From NCBI RefSeq assembly GCF_000814005.1, contig NZ_JWLK01000002.1:62001-126000 (forward strand): a DNA stretch of 64,000 nucleotides. The letters are read 5' to 3'. The DNA is from Ruegeria sp. ANG-S4 (lineage in GTDB: Bacteria > Pseudomonadota > Alphaproteobacteria > Rhodobacterales > Rhodobacteraceae). The translations under genes and the position numbers were made by a program. Positions 43,601-52,114 of the stretch are shown piece by piece. The notes beneath the pieces were generated by a model. The model had not been told where the DNA came from. It saw only the letters and a program-made list of their open reading frames with translations, and did no database searches. The number at the start of each line of letters is the position of its first letter. Position 1 is the stretch's first letter.

Positions 43601-44664
43601 GTAGCGTCGAGGATGATGATACCCTGGATGTCATCCTTTACGATGTATCGGCCGAAGAGATCGCGGCCGACCTTGCAGCGGAAGAAGATCTGGCCAAAAC
43701 CGGGCTGGTGCGTCTTCTGACCGAAGAACCGCTGGACGAGGAAAACGGTCGCGGCGGTTATTCTGCCCTGATCGGCCTTTATACGTTCGAGGAAACACCA
43801 CCACATGCAGAGATTTTGGGCCGGATTGGACGCGTTGCCGCCCATGTAGATGCGCCTTTTATCAGCGCCATTACGCCTGCCTATCTTGATATCAAGAAAG
43901 AGGACCGTAATCCGTTGGTTGCCAAGGCGTGGGATACATTCCGCGCCATGCCAGAGGCGGGCCATGTTGGCCTCGCATCTCCCCGCTTCTTGCTGCGGCG
44001 ACCGTATGGGGCAAAGTCCGAACCGATCTACGAATTTGATTTCGAAGAATTCACCGAGACCGAGGGCCTGAGGGGCATGCTCTGGGCCAATCCGGCGGTC
44101 TTGGTAACGATCTTATTGGCGCGTTCGTTCAAGCAAAATGGAAAGGCGATGAACCTTGGTTCCGTCATGAGCCTCGGTGGCATTCCATTTCACTACGTCA
44201 ACGACCGCTATGGCGATCAGGTGGCTTTGCCCTGCACCGAACGCAATATCACGATGGAAAAACACGAGCACTCAGTACAACGCGGCTATATGCCAGTGCT
44301 TTCGGTCAAAGGCCGCGATGAGATTCGGCTTGGCTCGTTTAATTCCGTTGCCGGAAAAGAGATTCTTGGCCCTTGGTCCGGTGTTCCGGTGCCTGAACCG
44401 TCACCGGACGTACCGCCAGAGCCCGAGGATGAAGATGTACTGGCTGACGATGATCTGGATCTGGACGCTGATCTCGATCTTGATATCGACCTTGGAGATG
44501 ACGACAGCACCGATCTGGATACGGACGATTTCGATCTGGATCTGGGCGATGATGATTCAAGCTCGCTCGACGATTTCCTGGCGGGTTTTGGTGACGATGA
44601 CGATGATGACGAAGACGAAGAAGAAATGGACCCGGAACTGGCCGCATTGCTGGCTGATCTGTAA
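40600..44664 (+). CDS. Giant T6SS sheath fusion: TssB - acidic repeats - TssC-like domain - acidic tail
   Basis: A 1354-residue protein. Residues 1-about 163 are a full TssB; the first 44 differ from TssB (27151) at two sites. Residues about 165-765 are an Asp/Glu-rich repeat region with alternating DALxSLPE and DVLxxLAD motifs, at a period near 40 residues early on and about 60 later. Residues about 766-940 hold a second sheath-like region with FRIAIFGDFSGR, typical of fused or alternative sheath proteins. Residues about 942-1257 match the TssC N-terminal and middle parts (FQSVEAQWRSLD, GLASPRFLLRRPYGAKSEP), but the TssC C-terminal domain (PGYYTSKFFLRPH in the normal copy) is missing. A second poly-Asp tail ends the chain. 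It is coupled to the channel gene before it and lies 35 nt before vgrG. Confidence 0.85.
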   Translation: MADSSQKFIARNRAPRVQIEYDVELYGAQKKVQLPFVMGVLSDLSGKSTVETPAVSDRKFLEIDVDNFDARMKAMAPRVEFSVPNTLTGDGNLAVDLTFEKMADFNPAQIAAKVEPLRKLLEARTQLSTLMAYMDGKAGAESLIEKILADPALLSSLANSPVEAQDHQAALDALREAVPEETSADGSVEDALASLPDIEHEDTPDTSADVLSDLAAAAPDDAPADTSTEDALATLPETVDSGQDEDDNSGVLSDLAATAPAEEEVDTSVEDALSSIPEAAEEESSDPSASVLSGLAENAPEDAVQDTAMDDALASLPETGPDEQDDGTDDILSGLSDAAPDDESEDSAVADALSSLPEIEEAEADTQSDDVLSGLAELEPEDTVEAQSVEDALSSIPDVPETDEDDSSDEVLSDLADTAPHDEANADSDLDDLLGDLANKAPDEAEEEDATADVLAALPDVEEAEDDDSSEDILDDLAASAPDAEPEADDELDDLLSDLADLAPDEADEEDAADEILASVPDLEDSAEEDNADDVLGDLADTAPAEDVDEGDDLDELLGDLADASPETEEEDDSTDDVLAAMPEVESDEDDDALDDILGDLTETGDDEAADDDLDALLGDLTEDTPEEDAEDSSDLDDLLGDLSDAEPEDAEDTTDPLADLDLDDQNEGGDDVDLDDLLGDLDLDDDDTETEDLGASPSDVEETDPALDDLDLDGLLDDLGPDDEDSADPSDADDLDLDLDDLLADDDDESASEDTPAPEGATPSGEPALAFGRMSADRPDPERLKRTRFRIAIFGDFSGRSARGQIETGDALAARKPILLDPDTVEEVIESFATTLVLPLGKDGAGIEVKLNELDDLHPDELYEKVELFDGLSGLKGQLSSGATADNAAKQLIAWGEEFGQAVVPPRRTSSGNTVRADLKLSDFQKLIGDTSGELAQASPVDDLLKRVVGPHIRKLPSPDVSAMQTAVDEALSAAMRMVLHHPEFQSVEAQWRSLDLIARSVEDDDTLDVILYDVSAEEIAADLAAEEDLAKTGLVRLLTEEPLDEENGRGGYSALIGLYTFEETPPHAEILGRIGRVAAHVDAPFISAITPAYLDIKKEDRNPLVAKAWDTFRAMPEAGHVGLASPRFLLRRPYGAKSEPIYEFDFEEFTETEGLRGMLWANPAVLVTILLARSFKQNGKAMNLGSVMSLGGIPFHYVNDRYGDQVALPCTERNITMEKHEHSVQRGYMPVLSVKGRDEIRLGSFNSVAGKEILGPWSGVPVPEPSPDVPPEPEDEDVLADDDLDLDADLDLDIDLGDDDSTDLDTDDFDLDLGDDDSSSLDDFLAGFGDDDDDDEDEEEMDPELAALLADL

Positions 44665-44699
44665 CGGTGTGGCAAGACTAGAATTGGAAGGAACGGGAA

Positions 44700-46805
44700 A
44701 TGGCGCAAGGTTTGCAAAGTAAAGAGTGGCCCCTTCGGATCACCGGTTCATACTCGTATGACGAAGACGATTTGGTCATCCGGCGCGCTGTTGTGACCGA
44801 GGAATTGGGCAAGCTGACCGAAATTCAGGTCGAGTTCATGTCCAAAAAAACAACAATTGCGCTGGACAAACTGCTTGGCAAAGTGCTGACAATCCATCTG
44901 GATGCGGAAGACGGGGCCAAGCGCAAGTTTGCGGGAACAATTGTCCGGGTAGAACGACTTGCCCTGCGTGATGGTTTCGTCCAGTTTTTGGCAGAACTGC
45001 GTCCCTGGTTCTGGTTGTTGACCCAAAAAACTGACAGCCGGATTTATCAGAACCTGTCGACCGTCGAAATCATCGAGGACATCTTCAGCCGCCACGGGAT
45101 TTCCGATTTTAAGAAAAGTCTGTCTGCGACGTATTCGAAACGCGAGTACTGCGTCCAGTACCGCGAAACCGACTTTGATTTCGTCTCGCGCCTGATGCAG
45201 GAAGAAGGGATTTACTACTTCTTCGATTATTCGAAAGCCGAGGACAAAAACGAAACTCTGGTCCTGTGTGATGGGCCGTCGGCACACAGCCCGATCCAGG
45301 GCGAGCCAAAAGTCGAGTTTCGGGGCGGCGATGACTATGAGCAAAGGTTGGGTGATTTCATTACCGAGTGGGCCGCGGCCGAACAAATCCTCTCGGGCGT
45401 TGTGTCTCTGGGCGATTTTGATTTCGAAAAACCCAGTGCCTCTTTGGATACGCGGGCCAATACGTCCTCCGGTGCTTCACACGGGTTCAAAACCAAGTTG
45501 GAACTTTATGACACGCCCGGGCATTACAAAGAGACCGGGGCCGGCAGCAATTTCGCCAAAGTTCGCATGAAAGCAGAAGACGCGCAGTTCGATGTGCGGC
45601 GGGGTCGGGCGTCGGTGCGATCTTTGGCGACTGGCAGCAAATTCACGCTGAAAGAACACCCCGACAAATCCCAGAACGCCGAATATCTGATCACCAGCGC
45701 CAAATATTACCTACAAACCACAGAAGGTTACGGGTTTGAAAAAAAGGATTTGGACCTTGATACCGGCGCATTGGAGTTTCCCGACGACAGTGGCCAGATG
45801 TTCATGGTCGAATTCCAGGCGCAGCCCGCCAAGACAGATTTCAAATCGCCACGAACGATCCCGTGGCCAGAGATTTCCGGGCTTCACACCGCTATTGTGA
45901 CCGGCAAAAGCGGCGAGGAAATCTGGACCGACAAATATGGGCGCATCAAAGTACAGTTTCACTGGGACCGCGAAGGCAAAAAGGACGAAAAGACAACCTG
46001 CTGGGTTCGGGTCGTCACACCCTGGTCCGGCAAGAATTGGGGAATGGTCAGTATCCCAAGGATCGGCCAAGAGGTTGTCATTCAGTTCGAGGAGGGCGAT
46101 CCGGATCGGCCCATTTGCACAGGTATGCTGTATAATGCCGACACCATGCCCCCGTACTCTTTGCCGGATAATCAAACACAGTCAGGGATCAAGACCCGGT
46201 CAAGCAAGAAGGGCAGCGCCGATACCTATAACGAACTGATGTTCGAAGACAAAAAAGACGCCGAGCTTGTGCGCTTTCAGGCGCAAAAAGACCATGAGAA
46301 ACTGGTCAAGAACATGTCGACGATTACCATCGGTTACGACAAGCTGGACAAGGGCGGAAACGGCGGGGACGGCTGCTTGAGCCAGGTTGTCAAAAAGAAC
46401 GTCGATGAGACGATCAAGGAAGGTGACCACACCTTCAAGATCGAAACCGGCAGTCAGACGATCAACATCAAGACCGACCAAACCGAAACGATCGAGGGTA
46501 AATCAACCCGAACCGTAACCGGCAACGTTGCGGAAACCGTAAAGACGGGCAACAAATCGACGACCGTAAGCAGTGGCAACATTCAGGTCGACGCGAAGTC
46601 GGGCAAAATAACCATGACGGCGATGCAATCGATCGAATTGAAAGTGGGTGGTTCTTCGATCAAGCTGGACCCGACCAGCGTTACGATCAAGAGCACAATG
46701 ATCAAGGTCCAGGCCAATGCCAAACTGGATGCAAAAAGCCCAATGACGACCGTGAACGGCGATGCCATGCTGACCCTCAAGGGCGGCGTGACAATGATCA
46801 ACTAA
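44700..46805 (+). CDS. vgrG: T6SS spike protein VgrG (TssI)
   Basis: A 701-residue VgrG. The N-terminal gp27-like part (1-about 370) contains REYCVQYRETDFDFVSRLMQEEGIYYFF-type sequence, the family hallmark. The gp5-like OB domain (about 400-500) has DKYGRIKVQFHWDREG and RVVTPWSGKNWGM. The C-terminal beta-helix needle (about 540-701) consists of short Thr/Lys repeats. No extra effector domain follows the needle, so cargo must bind through PAAR or adaptor proteins. It forms the trimeric spike on top of Hcp. Confidence 0.95.
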   Translation: MAQGLQSKEWPLRITGSYSYDEDDLVIRRAVVTEELGKLTEIQVEFMSKKTTIALDKLLGKVLTIHLDAEDGAKRKFAGTIVRVERLALRDGFVQFLAELRPWFWLLTQKTDSRIYQNLSTVEIIEDIFSRHGISDFKKSLSATYSKREYCVQYRETDFDFVSRLMQEEGIYYFFDYSKAEDKNETLVLCDGPSAHSPIQGEPKVEFRGGDDYEQRLGDFITEWAAAEQILSGVVSLGDFDFEKPSASLDTRANTSSGASHGFKTKLELYDTPGHYKETGAGSNFAKVRMKAEDAQFDVRRGRASVRSLATGSKFTLKEHPDKSQNAEYLITSAKYYLQTTEGYGFEKKDLDLDTGALEFPDDSGQMFMVEFQAQPAKTDFKSPRTIPWPEISGLHTAIVTGKSGEEIWTDKYGRIKVQFHWDREGKKDEKTTCWVRVVTPWSGKNWGMVSIPRIGQEVVIQFEEGDPDRPICTGMLYNADTMPPYSLPDNQTQSGIKTRSSKKGSADTYNELMFEDKKDAELVRFQAQKDHEKLVKNMSTITIGYDKLDKGGNGGDGCLSQVVKKNVDETIKEGDHTFKIETGSQTINIKTDQTETIEGKSTRTVTGNVAETVKTGNKSTTVSSGNIQVDAKSGKITMTAMQSIELKVGGSSIKLDPTSVTIKSTMIKVQANAKLDAKSPMTTVNGDAMLTLKGGVTMIN

Positions 46806-46817
46806 GAGGGCCGACCG

Positions 46818-47429
46818 ATGAGTGAACGATTTGCAGATATGGTCAAGGTTCCACAAGTACCGGCTGCGCGGATGCTGGCTGACGCCAACGCAAGACTGAG
46901 CGTCAAGTTGGACGCCCCCGCAAGTGCCGCGTTGGATACCGTTCTGGCCGAGCTGGACGAAAAAGAAGCCTTCATCGATATGTTGCGCCTTTTGGGTGTT
47001 GCTCTACCGCCACGCGAACGGGTCTGGTGGTCCTGTCTGGCGGCGCGCGATTACATCGGCGAAGCGCCGGACAACAACACGCCATCGCTTGCCGCGTCCG
47101 AAGAATGGGTGTTCCGGCCAACGCCTGAAAACCGGGAAAAAGCCGGAGAAACCATTGATTTGGCCGAACCGGACGACGAAACCGTGAACTGTGCAATGGG
47201 CGTGCTATATTCTGAAGGCACGTTGGGAACGGGGGATCTGGAGAATATCCCGTCTCCACCCGGTGCTGCGGAAACCGTGGCCTTTGCGATGAATGTAGTT
47301 GCGATGGACAATCACGAAGGCGATTTTGATGCATACGTACAGTTGCTGATTGATCGTGGCGTCGATATTGCTCGGGGTGGGAATGGTAAGCTGGACCGCG
47401 AGGATGCCGGTTCAGAGACAGAGGAGTAG
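46818..47429 (+). CDS. T6SS-linked hypothetical protein (possibly DUF6931-like)
   Basis: A 203-residue soluble, acidic protein starting 12 nt after vgrG. It has a helical N-terminal half (MLADANARLSVKLDAPASAAL), a Trp-rich LPPRERVWWSCLAARDY motif and an acidic C-terminus. It resembles proteins labelled DUF6931 in alphaproteobacterial T6SS loci, as far as I recall. Lying between vgrG and PAAR, it may be an adaptor or chaperone for loading the spike. There is no signal peptide or membrane segment. Confidence 0.65.
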   Translation: MSERFADMVKVPQVPAARMLADANARLSVKLDAPASAALDTVLAELDEKEAFIDMLRLLGVALPPRERVWWSCLAARDYIGEAPDNNTPSLAASEEWVFRPTPENREKAGETIDLAEPDDETVNCAMGVLYSEGTLGTGDLENIPSPPGAAETVAFAMNVVAMDNHEGDFDAYVQLLIDRGVDIARGGNGKLDREDAGSETEE

Positions 47430-47431
47430 AC

Positions 47432-47740
47432 ATGGGATTTCCACAAGCCCGTGTAACCGATTTGCATGCGTGCACATTGCCGGCCCCGCCGCCAGCGCCA
47501 CCGCCGCCGGCCCCTGTGCCGATGCCGATCATGCCACCGTGTTGCCCAACCGTTCTGGTCTCAAAGCTGCCGGCGGCACGTATGACGGATTTGGCGACAC
47601 CCGCGTTTCCACATCCCATCTTGAAGGGATCAGCGACGGTGCTGATCAGCAAACTTCCCGCGGCGCGGGTTACGGATACCTGCGCTTGTGGCGGTCCGAT
47701 CTTGCCGCCTTGCTGCCCCACCGTTCTGGTCGGAGGATGA
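47432..47740 (+). CDS. PAAR-domain spike-tip protein
   Basis: A 102-residue PAAR protein that sharpens the VgrG spike. The PAAR fold is visible as two similar halves: PCCPTVLVSKLPAARMTDL and LPPCCPTVLV at the end, with the middle copy VLISKLPAARVTDTCACGG. A Pro/Ala-rich insert (PAPPPAPPPPAPVPMP, about 14-35) follows the first strand. There is no C-terminal toxin extension. It sits 2 nt after the preceding gene and 10 nt before tagH. Confidence 0.9.
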   Translation: MGFPQARVTDLHACTLPAPPPAPPPPAPVPMPIMPPCCPTVLVSKLPAARMTDLATPAFPHPILKGSATVLISKLPAARVTDTCACGGPILPPCCPTVLVGG

Positions 47741-47750
47741 AGACAGACGA

Positions 47751-49199
47751 ATGACGGTCACACTAAAATTCCAATCCACCGGCATTGTGCCGGGCGACGG
47801 GCGCCCGGTTTCGATGCAGGGGGGCTCTTTGACCGTGGGGCGCGGCCCAGCCAATGATCTGGTTTTGCCCGACCCTGAAAAAACACTCAGCAAAAGCCAT
47901 TTCGTGATCGAAGATCACAATGGAAATGTTGTGATTGTGGATTTGTCCACAAACGGAACGTTTTTGAACTACTCCAAGATTGCGCTTGGCCGAACACCGA
48001 CCCCCTTGAACAACGGCGATGTCCTGACCGCAGGCGGCTATGAAATGGTCATCGAGATCGGTGCCGATCTGCCCACGTTCGAAGAAATGATCCCCCAGCC
48101 CATGCAGCAAGGTGGGGTCTCGCCGGGTCAATCGCAAAACGCCCCGGACCCGCTGGCGTTGCTCGATGATGCCGCGCCGGGCGGGGACTTTCTGGACGAC
48201 CTTCTCGGCGGCGATGCGCCCAAAGGGCCGGGTCAGATTTCGACCCCTGATCCGATGGACGAGCTTTTGCCGCCACTTGACGATGACGATCCGTTTTTTG
48301 CCAAGCCCAAAGATGTGCATGCGGACATGGGGGGCAGCGACTCGATGCACAACCCGTCAGCTTCGGATGCGTTTTCCGCGCCTCAGTCCGGCGGCGGTGC
48401 AAACTTGATACCGGACGATTGGGACGATGATCTGTTGCCACCCTCCGGAGGGGCGTCCCCAGAACCGAGCCCGGCGCCGCCACCGGCCCAAGCCGAACCT
48501 GTTGCACCACCGCCGCCGGTCAAGCCAACGCCGGGTGGTCAGCCGACGGCTCCTGACCCAGTGCCTGAGCCCGCTAAGCCCGAGGCGCCAGCCGCCCGCG
48601 CACCCGCAGCGGCCGGCGATCAGTCAGCTGCCCGCGCGTTGCTGGAGGCGTTGGAGGTTGACGACCTGAAAATTGACGATGCCGATCTGCCTGCGACGAT
48701 GGGCCGAATGGGCCGCGTTCTGCGCGCGATGATCACGGGCCTGCGGGAAATCCTGATGACCCGCACATCGATCAAATCCGAATTCCGGATAGATCAGACG
48801 ATGATCAGCGCCGGAGGAAACAATCCGCTTAAATTCTCGATCAGCGCTGAACAAGCCATCGAGGCCTTGGTAAAGCCGCGCGTCAAAGGATATCTGGCTT
48901 CTGAAGAAGCCACCGAGCAGGCCCTGAACGACATCAAGGCGCACGAAGTCGCCATGGTGACCGGAATGGAAGCCGCATTAAAAGGTGTTCTTGCCCGGTT
49001 GGACCCGGAAGTCCTGGCAGGAAAAATCGAAGGGTCCGGCAAACTTGGGTCACTTTTCAAGGGTAAAAAGGCGCAGTATTGGGAAGTGTACGAAAAGATG
49101 TATGCGGATATCTCGGATCAGGCAGAGAATGACTTTCATGATCTCTTTAGCCGAGAGTTCGCGAGGGCGTATAAGGAACAGCTGGAAAAGCTGAAATAA
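47751..49199 (+). CDS. tagH: T6SS FHA-domain protein TagH (Fha)
   Basis: A 482-residue protein. The ATG at 47751 (MTVTLKFQSTGI) is chosen because the longer frame overlaps the PAAR gene. The FHA domain (about 20-100) shows GRGPANDLVLPD, SKSHFVIE and STNGTFLN, the phosphothreonine-binding signature. A Pro/Ala-rich linker (about 115-300) follows, then the C-terminal TagH domain (RAMITGLREILMTR). In the known pathway PpkA phosphorylates Fha to trigger T6SS assembly and PppA reverses it; both genes are in this locus. Confidence 0.9.
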   Translation: MTVTLKFQSTGIVPGDGRPVSMQGGSLTVGRGPANDLVLPDPEKTLSKSHFVIEDHNGNVVIVDLSTNGTFLNYSKIALGRTPTPLNNGDVLTAGGYEMVIEIGADLPTFEEMIPQPMQQGGVSPGQSQNAPDPLALLDDAAPGGDFLDDLLGGDAPKGPGQISTPDPMDELLPPLDDDDPFFAKPKDVHADMGGSDSMHNPSASDAFSAPQSGGGANLIPDDWDDDLLPPSGGASPEPSPAPPPAQAEPVAPPPPVKPTPGGQPTAPDPVPEPAKPEAPAARAPAAAGDQSAARALLEALEVDDLKIDDADLPATMGRMGRVLRAMITGLREILMTRTSIKSEFRIDQTMISAGGNNPLKFSISAEQAIEALVKPRVKGYLASEEATEQALNDIKAHEVAMVTGMEAALKGVLARLDPEVLAGKIEGSGKLGSLFKGKKAQYWEVYEKMYADISDQAENDFHDLFSREFARAYKEQLEKLK

Positions 49200-49237
49200 C
49201 GCCCGAGTAGGGCGGCAAGAACAAGGGAGGGCAGCCA

Positions 49238-50578
49238 TTGTCCTGGGACAGCAAGGTGCTTTGGACCGAAGGGTTGTTTCTGCAACCCCATCACTTCCAG
49301 CAGGCTGATCGATATACCGAGGCTCTGGTTGCGGGGCTGGCTCGTCGCGTGACACCCTATGCCTGGGGCGTCGGTGCGCTTGAAATCGACGACGAGGTGC
49401 TGAAAGTCGGTCAATTCGCGTTGAAGTCGTGTTCCGGTCTGACACCGGACGGGCAGGTTTTCCGCGTTCCGCAAGCCGAAGATCATCCGCCCGCGCTGGA
49501 AGTGCCTGAAACGATAAAGGACTGCGTCGTCTACCTGACCGTGCCGCAACGGCGGCAAGGGGCGTCCGAAGTTGATTTGAGCGGCGCAGAACAATCTGTC
49601 AGCCGCCTGAGACCGGCGGAACAGGAAATCACCGATGTGATGAGCCAGCAGAAAAAGCCGGTGACGCTGGGTGTCGGAAAACTGCGCCTGCAGTTTGCGT
49701 TGGAAGTCGACGATCTGGCTGACAAGCTGGCCATCCCGATTGCCAAGATTATTGAAGTTCGCCCCGACAAAGAGATCATTTTGGATCGTGGGTTTATCCC
49801 GTCGGTTCTGGACATTCGCGCTGCGTCGGCTCTTTCGGGTTTCATGAACGAATTGGAAGGAATGCTGTCGCATCGGATGCAGGCTCTTGCAGGGCGGCTG
49901 TCTGATGGTGGACCGGCCAAAGGTGCGGCAGAAATCTCGGATTTTCTGCTGTTGATGGTTATCAACCGCAATCTGCCGCTGGTGCGTCACTTCGCAAACA
50001 TCGAGAATGTGCACCCCGAACATGCTTACCGTGTATGTGCTGCGCTTGCCGGCGAACTAGCGACTTTTATGAGTGCCGAAAAGGAAGCGACGCAGTTCCC
50101 GGCCTATCAGCACGACGACCTGACGGCCTCTTTTGCACCGGTAATCCGTATTTTGCGCCAATACCTGAGTTCGGTTCTGGAGCAGACCGCCGTTTCGATC
50201 CCACTCGAAGCCCGAAAATACGGTATCAGCGTCGGCGTCATTGCCGACCGCAAGCTGATCGGGAACGCAGGTTTCGTGCTGGCCGTCAGCGCCGATATTC
50301 CGGCCGAAGATGTACGCAGGCACTTTGCAGGGCAGGCCAAGACAGGTCCTGTCGAGGAAATTCGCCAGCTTGTGAATTCGGCTTTGCCGGGTATTACATT
50401 GCGTCCTCTGCCAGTTGCGCCGCGACAAATCCCCTACCATTCGGGTGTTGTTTACTTCGAATTGGACGCTGCAAGTCCTTATTGGGGCAAGATGACGACC
50501 TCTGGCGGTATCGCCGTGCATGTGTCCGGTCAGTATCCCGGCCTGCAGATGGAGCTGTGGGCAATCCGCAACCAGTAG
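49238..50578 (+). CDS. tssK: T6SS baseplate-membrane linker TssK
   Basis: A 446-residue TssK (VasE). It starts at a TTG (49238) with GGGAGG about 8 nt upstream, and the second residue onward reads SWDSKVLWTEGLFLQPHHFQQADRY, the standard opening. C-terminal stretches such as LPVAPRQIPYHSGVVYFELD are also typical. It trimerises and links the baseplate to TssL/TssM. A 96-nt gap separates it from tssL. Confidence 0.92.
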   Translation: MSWDSKVLWTEGLFLQPHHFQQADRYTEALVAGLARRVTPYAWGVGALEIDDEVLKVGQFALKSCSGLTPDGQVFRVPQAEDHPPALEVPETIKDCVVYLTVPQRRQGASEVDLSGAEQSVSRLRPAEQEITDVMSQQKKPVTLGVGKLRLQFALEVDDLADKLAIPIAKIIEVRPDKEIILDRGFIPSVLDIRAASALSGFMNELEGMLSHRMQALAGRLSDGGPAKGAAEISDFLLLMVINRNLPLVRHFANIENVHPEHAYRVCAALAGELATFMSAEKEATQFPAYQHDDLTASFAPVIRILRQYLSSVLEQTAVSIPLEARKYGISVGVIADRKLIGNAGFVLAVSADIPAEDVRRHFAGQAKTGPVEEIRQLVNSALPGITLRPLPVAPRQIPYHSGVVYFELDAASPYWGKMTTSGGIAVHVSGQYPGLQMELWAIRNQ

Positions 50579-50674
50579 TGTGAAGGCGATTACTGGCTGC
50601 GTCGAAACAATTTGATAGGGCCACCCATGTGGGTCACACTGTGACGCGGGAGCCTTGAGGAAACAGGTCAAACG

Positions 50675-52114
50675 ATGTCCGACAAAGATCCTTTTGCAGA
50701 ACCGGACGATACCGACAAGACGGTGATCAGACCCAATCCGGGTGGTCGCCGCCAATCAGGCGGCGTGCAACAGCCCGCGGTTCCGCAACAGCCGGCAGGA
50801 TATCCCGACCCCTACCAACAGCCGCTTGCCCCGCAGCCACCAGCAGCGGACACAGGAAACGTGGGGTTCGGCGTGCCGCAACCGCAGGCACCGCAGACCA
50901 AACCTCCGCAAAGTGGCGGCGAAGATGTGGCGATCACGGGGATGAATCGGCTGAACGCGTGTGCGGCGTCGCTGTTTTCGCTGATCAGTCGCATCCGGAA
51001 TCGGGCACAGCACATGGACCCGGACAAGTTGCGCCAAAGCGTCGTCGCCGAAGTCCGGTCTTTCGAGAATTCTGCCCTGCAGGCCGGAATCCCGGCACAA
51101 ACCGTCAAGATTGCGCGCTATGCCTTGTGCGCCACGCTTGATGACGTGGTTCTGAACACGCCGTGGGGTGGACAATCCAGTTGGGCAACTCAGTCGCTTG
51201 TGGGTACGTTCCACCGGGAAACCGTGGGCGGCGATCGGTTCTACGATTTGCTTGCGCGGCTGGAACAGGACCCGGCAAACAACATCGAGGTGTTGGAGTT
51301 TGTCTACATGTGCCTGTCGCTCGGCTTTGAAGGCCGGTTGCGGGTCGAACAAGGCGGCCCTGACAAACACCTGCAGATCCGGCAGGGGCTGGCCCGGATC
51401 ATTCGCGGGCAGCGCGGCGATGTCGAACGCGATCTGGCACCGCATTGGGAAGGGGTCGACAAACCTTATCGCGCCCTCAGTATGTGGAAGCCGGTGTGGA
51501 TTGCCCTTGGGGTGACGGCTTTGTTGCTGATGGCTGAGTTTGGCGGGTTGTCCTACGCGCTGTCGAACAGAACCGAAAACCTTGTCGGTCAGATGTCGGT
51601 GATTGATGCGGGTCCCGTGGCCGAGTTGCAGCGGCGCGCCCCGCCGCCGCCGCCACCACTGCCGCAGGCGCAGCCACAGGTCGAGAAGGTCGTGGCCTTC
51701 CTCAAACCGGAAATTGATGAGGGATTGGTTGAAGTCTTTGAAAAGGGCAACACCTTGATCATTCGCATCAAGGGATCGGGCATGTTTGGTTCGGGGTCCG
51801 ATCATTTGCAGGATAAGTTCCGTGAACCGGTGCGCCGCGTCGCAGTCGCGCTGAACGACGAGCCCGGTTCGGTGATTGTGGCAGGTCACTCCGACAACGT
51901 GCCGATCCGGTCGTCCAGATTCCCGTCCAACCTTGCCTTGTCGCTGGCCCGGGCAAAGTCGGTAATGAACCAGATGGCGGGTGACATGGCCGAACCGGAC
52001 CGCCTGAGTGCTGAAGGCCGCGCCGACAGCGAGCCCATCGCTGACAACTCCACCCGTGAAGGTCGGGCAACCAACCGCCGGATCGAAGTTCTGCTGGTTC
52101 AGGAGGAGAACTGA
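50675..52114 (+). CDS. tssL: T6SS membrane protein TssL with OmpA-like tail
   Basis: A 479-residue protein. It has a Pro/Gln-rich N-terminus (1-about 80), a DotU/ImpK domain (about 85-270; LDDVVLNTPWGGQSSWATQS), a membrane helix (WIALGVTALLLMAEFGGL), and a Pro-rich spacer (APPPPPPLPQ). A C-terminal OmpA-type peptidoglycan-binding domain (about 365-479) carries VIVAGHSDNVPIR and ATNRRIEVLL. The long TssL form anchors the machine to the cell wall directly. It overlaps the tssM start (TGATG). Confidence 0.92.
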   Translation: MSDKDPFAEPDDTDKTVIRPNPGGRRQSGGVQQPAVPQQPAGYPDPYQQPLAPQPPAADTGNVGFGVPQPQAPQTKPPQSGGEDVAITGMNRLNACAASLFSLISRIRNRAQHMDPDKLRQSVVAEVRSFENSALQAGIPAQTVKIARYALCATLDDVVLNTPWGGQSSWATQSLVGTFHRETVGGDRFYDLLARLEQDPANNIEVLEFVYMCLSLGFEGRLRVEQGGPDKHLQIRQGLARIIRGQRGDVERDLAPHWEGVDKPYRALSMWKPVWIALGVTALLLMAEFGGLSYALSNRTENLVGQMSVIDAGPVAELQRRAPPPPPPLPQAQPQVEKVVAFLKPEIDEGLVEVFEKGNTLIIRIKGSGMFGSGSDHLQDKFREPVRRVAVALNDEPGSVIVAGHSDNVPIRSSRFPSNLALSLARAKSVMNQMAGDMAEPDRLSAEGRADSEPIADNSTREGRATNRRIEVLLVQEEN

